From DATFXM01 sp035315885 (GTDB lineage: Bacteria > Acidobacteriota > Blastocatellia > UBA7656), in NCBI GenBank assembly GCA_035315885.1, contig DATFXM010000182.1, forward strand, positions 1 to 33,622: a DNA stretch of 33,622 nt, in the 5' to 3' direction. The position numbers and the translations under genes were made by a program. Below are positions 30,688 to 33,622 of the stretch, one piece after another. Every line of letters starts with the position of its first letter. Within the stretch, counting starts at the first letter, position 1. The notes beneath the pieces were generated by a model that saw only the letters and a program-made list of their open reading frames with translations, was not told the origin of the DNA and did not search any database.

Positions 30688-32513
30688 AACACCTCGAATA
30701 CATCCAACGCGTAAGGCACCCGTCCAAATGGCGCCGAGACCTGCACGCCCTGCACTACATCGCGAACCTCAAGAAGAGTCTCTCGCGCGATGGCGAGCCC
30801 TTCTTCGCGCGCGGCGTCCTTGTCGGCGACGCGCGACATCCGGTCCAGAATCTTCTCAGGCACCACCACCCCCGGCACTTCGTTCGCCAGGAATTCGGCG
30901 TTGCGGTAAGAGACCAGCGGCCATATCCCCGCTACGACCGGTATGCGACAGTGCTCGATCCTCTTCAGAAATCGCTTCAACTGCTCCACGTCGAAAGTGG
31001 GTTGCGTGATCGCGAACTGCGCGCCCGCCTCGACCTTCCATTCAAATCTTCTCAACTCGTAGTCCAGATCGACCGCGCACGGATTCACTCCGACTCCTAC
31101 ATAAAACGCCGTGGGCGTTCCGATTGGGTTGCCGCCGATGTCCAGCCCGTGATTGAGCCGGGTTACCATGTTAACCAATCCGATCGAATCTATGTCAAAA
31201 ACTGCGGTCGCTTCTGGGTACGGTCCCATTTTCGGAGGGTCGCCGGTGATTATCAAAAGGTTCTTCAGCCCGAGGCCCGCCGCCCCCAGCAGATCGCTGG
31301 TCATCCCGAGCAGATTTCGATCCCTGCAACAGTAGTGAACTACTGCTTCGATGCCGACCTGGTGCTCTATCAGCGTCGAGACGGCGAGAACCCCCATTCT
31401 CGATTGCGCTCTCGGTCCGTCGGGCACGTTCACCGCGTCTACGCCGGCTTCCTTTAGAAGACGAACGCTCTCGAGCATTTTGGATGGATCGCATCCTCGC
31501 GGAGGAACGATCTCTACTGAAGTTACGAACTCGCCGCTGCAGATCTTTCTTGCGAACTTTGAGCGATCCTCAGTCGGAACCACTGTTACGTCAGGTGGTT
31601 TTTCTTCGGGCGCCAGCACGCGTACGGTCGATCTTCCGGGCGACAGCGCCGCCGCCGCGTTCGAGATTTGCTTTATCGTTTCCGGAGTCGTGCCGCAACA
31701 GCCCCCGACGAACTTGGCGCCGGCCTGGATGAGTCGCTTGGCATATTTTGCCATGTACTCCGGCGAAGCCATGTAGAACATGCGGCCGTCCACCTGCCGG
31801 GGGAGCCCGCCGTTTGGCTGCGCCGAGAGCTTGCGCTGGGTAATCGACCTCATCGTCTCGATGGCTTCGAGCATTGTGTGCGGGCCCACCGAGCAGTTCA
31901 AGCCGATGACATCCGCGCCCCATTCGTCCAGTTGGCGGGTGAAGACTTCTGGAAGTGTGCCGTAACTGGTCTGTCCGTCTGTTTGAATCGTCATCTGCGC
32001 GATCACCGGCAAATCGCAAATTTCCCGAATCGCCAGCAGCGCCTGTTGAATCTCGTTAACGTCCGAGAAGGTTTCCAGCACAAGCAGATCTACGCCGCCT
32101 TCCAACAGACCTTCGGCCTGTTCGCGAAAGAGTTCTCGGGCCTCTGCGAGCGCGGTGGGACCGTAAGGTTCGATTCGAATGCCTAGCGGACCAATCGCAC
32201 CGGCAACCCACGCTCGTTCGCCGGCGGCTTCGCGAGCGATGCGAGCGCCTTCGTGGTTTATCTGAAAGATGCGATCCTCGAGGCCGTAGCCGCGCAGCTT
32301 GAGCCGGTTGGCGCCATAAGAATTGGTTTCAATGATGTCCGCGCCTGCCTTCAGGTACTCTTTGTGAACCGCCAGCACCAGATCCTTACTGGTGAGGTTC
32401 AGTTCGTCATAACAGCGGTTGATGTAGACTCCGCGTGCGTACAACATCGTACCCATCGCGCCATCAAAGACGTAGACCCGATCATCAGTTACCGCGTTTC
32501 GAAAGTCTCTCAT
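30684..32513 (-). CDS. Homocysteine S-methyltransferase / methylenetetrahydrofolate reductase fusion
   Basis: 609 residues from the ATG at 32513; a TTG two codons earlier is less likely. Residues about 10-290 are a homocysteine methyltransferase domain with zinc ligands C207 (LNCSVGP) and C272/C273 (GGCCGTT). Residues about 320-609 are a MetF-type reductase: EFVTSVEIVPPRGCD, DGPRAQSRMGVLA, LLIITGDPPKMG, FAITQPTFDVEQL, PVVAGIWPLVSYRNAEFL. The reductase makes 5-methyltetrahydrofolate from the methylene form with FAD. The arrangement is that of B. subtilis YitJ. Here the reductase would feed the MetH encoded downstream. First gene of the operon, behind a SAM-II/V-like riboswitch and a terminator; YitJ is likewise SAM-controlled, but by the unrelated S-box class. 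Confidence 0.95.
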   Translation of the reverse strand: MRDFRNAVTDDRVYVFDGAMGTMLYARGVYINRCYDELNLTSKDLVLAVHKEYLKAGADIIETNSYGANRLKLRGYGLEDRIFQINHEGARIAREAAGERAWVAGAIGPLGIRIEPYGPTALAEARELFREQAEGLLEGGVDLLVLETFSDVNEIQQALLAIREICDLPVIAQMTIQTDGQTSYGTLPEVFTRQLDEWGADVIGLNCSVGPHTMLEAIETMRSITQRKLSAQPNGGLPRQVDGRMFYMASPEYMAKYAKRLIQAGAKFVGGCCGTTPETIKQISNAAAALSPGRSTVRVLAPEEKPPDVTVVPTEDRSKFARKICSGEFVTSVEIVPPRGCDPSKMLESVRLLKEAGVDAVNVPDGPRAQSRMGVLAVSTLIEHQVGIEAVVHYCCRDRNLLGMTSDLLGAAGLGLKNLLIITGDPPKMGPYPEATAVFDIDSIGLVNMVTRLNHGLDIGGNPIGTPTAFYVGVGVNPCAVDLDYELRRFEWKVEAGAQFAITQPTFDVEQLKRFLKRIEHCRIPVVAGIWPLVSYRNAEFLANEVPGVVVPEKILDRMSRVADKDAAREEGLAIARETLLEVRDVVQGVQVSAPFGRVPYALDVFEVL

Positions 32514-32599
32514 AGGCAAATGTGCTAAGTACGGTGCGACCTGCCTGAGTTCGGCGTTCCTTTTGAATTGTCTAACTCATGGTCAGGCTGCCTGGTCCG

Positions 32600-32635
32600 A
32601 AAAGCAAAGCCCCGCGCTAAACTAGCGCGGGGCTT
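32600..32635 (-). terminator. Intrinsic terminator in the methionine-operon leader
   Basis: On the minus strand AAGCCCCGCGCTA (32635-32623) and TAGCGCGGGGCTT (32619-32607) form a 13 bp perfect stem with a three-base loop, followed by TGCTTTT. It lies just after the SAM aptamer and about 85 bases before the first start codon, as expected for a transcription attenuator. Confidence 0.9.
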
Positions 32636-32640
32636 AAATC

Positions 32641-32690
32641 CGGCTGTTTAGCAGTTTTTTACGTGGAGCAATTCGCCTAAATCGCCACGC
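32641..32690 (-). ncRNA. SAM-II/SAM-V-like riboswitch
   Basis: The compact pseudoknot core of the metA-motif aptamers is visible on the minus strand. CGTGG (32689-32685) pairs with CCACG (32666-32662) as P1. The P1 loop holds GATTT and TTGC. The strand TAAAAAACTGCTAAA follows (32661-32647), with the GCTAAA typical of the class. GGC in the loop can pair with GCC at 32644-32642 for the pseudoknot. One usual loop G is A here (ATTTA for ATTTG). It lies directly before a terminator and a methionine-synthesis gene, which fits feedback by S-adenosylmethionine. SAM-II and SAM-V share this core and cannot be separated by eye. Confidence 0.72.
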
Positions 32691-32708
32691 TCAATTATCA
32701 ACAGCCAG

Positions 32709-32738
32709 AGAATACACCGACACTCACGCTTAAGTCAA
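32709..32738 (-). promoter_or_regulatory. Promoter of the methionine operon
   Basis: On the minus strand TTGACT (32738-32733) is followed by TGTATT after 16 bases or TATTCT after 18 bases. The start would be near 32702, about 12 bases before the SAM aptamer. Confidence 0.72.
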
Positions 32739-32841
32739 TTTGCCAGGCATCGAGGCGGCGTCTTGATTTGACTGCGAGCTGCTGAATGAGTTCGCGCTGT
32801 CCCGCGATGCGCGTTTAGATAAGTCGAGTTGCATTCAAATA

Positions 32842-32990
32842 GCTCAAGGTTCTCAAAGCGCAAAGCTTCGCAAAGGCGCAAAAGCTTCGCAAAGAACTCC
32901 AAGGTTCGCAAAGAGCGCAAGGTTTCGCAAAGGCCGCAAGGCTCCGAGAACCTTTGCGTTTCTTTGCGAACCTTGACGCTCTTTGGGTGA
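32842..32990. repeat. CAAAG/GCAAGG repeat with a long inverted arm
   Basis: About 150 bases composed of GCAAAG, CAAGGTT and TTCGCAAAG units. The first 105 bases carry the motif in one orientation and the last 45 in the other. CAAGGTTCGCAAAG (32900-32913) recurs inverted at 32962-32975, and CAAAGAGCG (32910-32918) inverted at 32977-32985. A large hairpin is possible. It is upstream of the methionine-operon promoter and carries no coding frame of its own. Confidence 0.85.
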
Positions 32991-33418
32991 AACCCCAGCT
33001 CGGTTGGCAACGAAGTGCGGGGACAGCGCCAACTCAATCAGTCAAGAATCAGACTAAGACAACGCCGGCATCGACTGGTCGAGACGTCGCACAAAACACT
33101 CGGGACTCTGCACTCACTCAGCTCTTCATTGAGGTCCGCAATACCAATTGTAGGAGAAATGACTATAGGAGCCTGTTGTGAGTCGCAGCGATCGGCGAAC
33201 AGTTATACAACGCGATTTGTTCAGAAGTCTTCTGTGCCTTGTAAAGTTTGAAGAAAAAACTTTCCGAAAACAAAAACAAATGGAGCTTCTCTCTTGCTGC
33301 CTCTCGTGAGATGTAGTACAGTTCCACACCTGCAGACAACAGTCCACCCTGCCGCCATTTCCGCCGCGGTCGAGGAACTGGTTTTGGAGATTCTGCCTGG
33401 CTGTTCTTGTCAGCCGAG
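32991..33418. other. Intergenic stretch, nothing recognised
   Basis: No coding frame here has a ribosome site or recognisable protein. The segment has AT-rich patches (for example AAAGTTTGAAGAAAAAACTTT-like pairing near 33245-33265). A short GGCTG/CAGCC hairpin lies just after the stop of the partial gene at the window end. No tRNA or known RNA motif was seen. Confidence 0.5.
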
Positions 33419-33622
33419 TTAGCGTAGTCGCAGCCAGAGCAGAGTAAGAAGCGTAACTATAAACGCGCCGGACGCCAGATCGACATCAGGAGCGGGCCTT
33501 TGACCGACAGGACCAGCATCGGACGCGGGACTAGACCGGAATCTGGATCCATGAGCTCCAGCGAGTTCTCCAGGATCACAGATGCAGTCCACCGTTCCAC
33601 ATTCACAGTAGACGCTACCAAG
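33419..33622 (-). CDS. C-terminus of a Cys-rich membrane-anchored protein (partial)
   Basis: 67 codons and a TAA stop are visible; the 5' part lies beyond the window. The visible part starts with a closely spaced cysteine cluster (YCECGTVDCICDP, four Cys in nine residues), passes through a Ser/Pro/Gly-rich linker, and ends in a hydrophobic helix FIVTLLTLLWL capped by RLR. This suits an exported domain with metal-bound or disulfide-bonded cysteines, held by a C-terminal membrane helix. The family was not recognised. The frame runs to the edge without a stop, and the residue pattern is protein-like. Confidence 0.65.
   Translation of the reverse strand, partial: LGSVYCECGTVDCICDPGELAGAHGSRFRSSPASDAGPVGQRPAPDVDLASGAFIVTLLTLLWLRLR

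Noticed and set aside
32735..33037. Minus-strand open frame of 100 codons
   Set aside because: It is a translation of the CAAAG repeat with no recognisable protein pattern.

Overview
The window looks like a chromosomal segment of a Gram-negative, GC-moderate environmental bacterium, most likely an Acidobacteriota (Blastocatellia-type). That placement is inference from gene types and from the intergenic repeat style, not from a marker gene. Support for a Gram-negative cell comes from an OprO/OprP-type outer-membrane porin, lipoprotein and secretion signals, and a type-A RNase P RNA. There is no sign of a phage, plasmid, insertion sequence or CRISPR array.

Layout. (1) 1-622: the start of a minus-strand RimK-like ATP-grasp enzyme that runs off the window. 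(2) 1020-7712: a minus-strand sulfate uptake operon. Its order is promoter, c-di-AMP (ydaO-type) riboswitch, intrinsic terminator, sulfate-binding lipoprotein, CysT, CysW, OprP-like porin, and CysA fused to two universal-stress-protein (USP) domains. (3) 7849-12921: a small secreted protein and PepP aminopeptidase (minus), a stand-alone family A DNA polymerase without a 5' nuclease (plus), an anti-sigma-like zinc-finger/TPR membrane protein and a PP0621-family protein (minus). (4) 12946-17730: a TPR membrane protein, the RNase P RNA gene rnpB, a secreted beta-propeller/IPT protein and a periplasmic rhodanese, all minus. (5) 17855-25842: mostly plus-strand genes (cupin, Fes-like esterase, S41 PDZ protease, trypsin-fold protease, Tat-exported class C beta-lactamase-like hydrolase, SRAP-domain DNA-protein crosslink protein), with thiL on the minus strand between them. 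(6) 25913-32738: a minus-strand methionine operon. Its order is promoter, SAM-II/SAM-V-like riboswitch, terminator, homocysteine methyltransferase-MTHFR fusion, two secreted YbjN-like proteins, and full-length cobalamin-dependent MetH. (7) 32842-33622: a CAAAG-rich repeat and the C-terminus of a Cys-rich membrane-anchored protein cut by the window edge.

How it works together. Both large minus-strand operons concern sulfur. One imports sulfate and appears to be switched by cyclic di-AMP at the RNA level; the other makes methionine and appears to be switched by SAM. Each has a recognisable promoter, a structured aptamer and a terminator hairpin in its leader. The strongest candidate for an undescribed system is the sulfate operon: a c-di-AMP riboswitch drives a transporter whose ATPase carries tandem USP domains, a fold that binds c-di-AMP in S. 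aureus KdpD, and whose operon also carries an outer-membrane porin.

Intergenic DNA is rich in repeats. There is a recurring AGTGCTGAGT motif arranged as inverted pairs, CAACCCC-GGGGTTG palindromes, an AAATTTC-type AT-rich tandem tract, and CAAAG, GATTTACGATT and GGAGATGAGG tracts.
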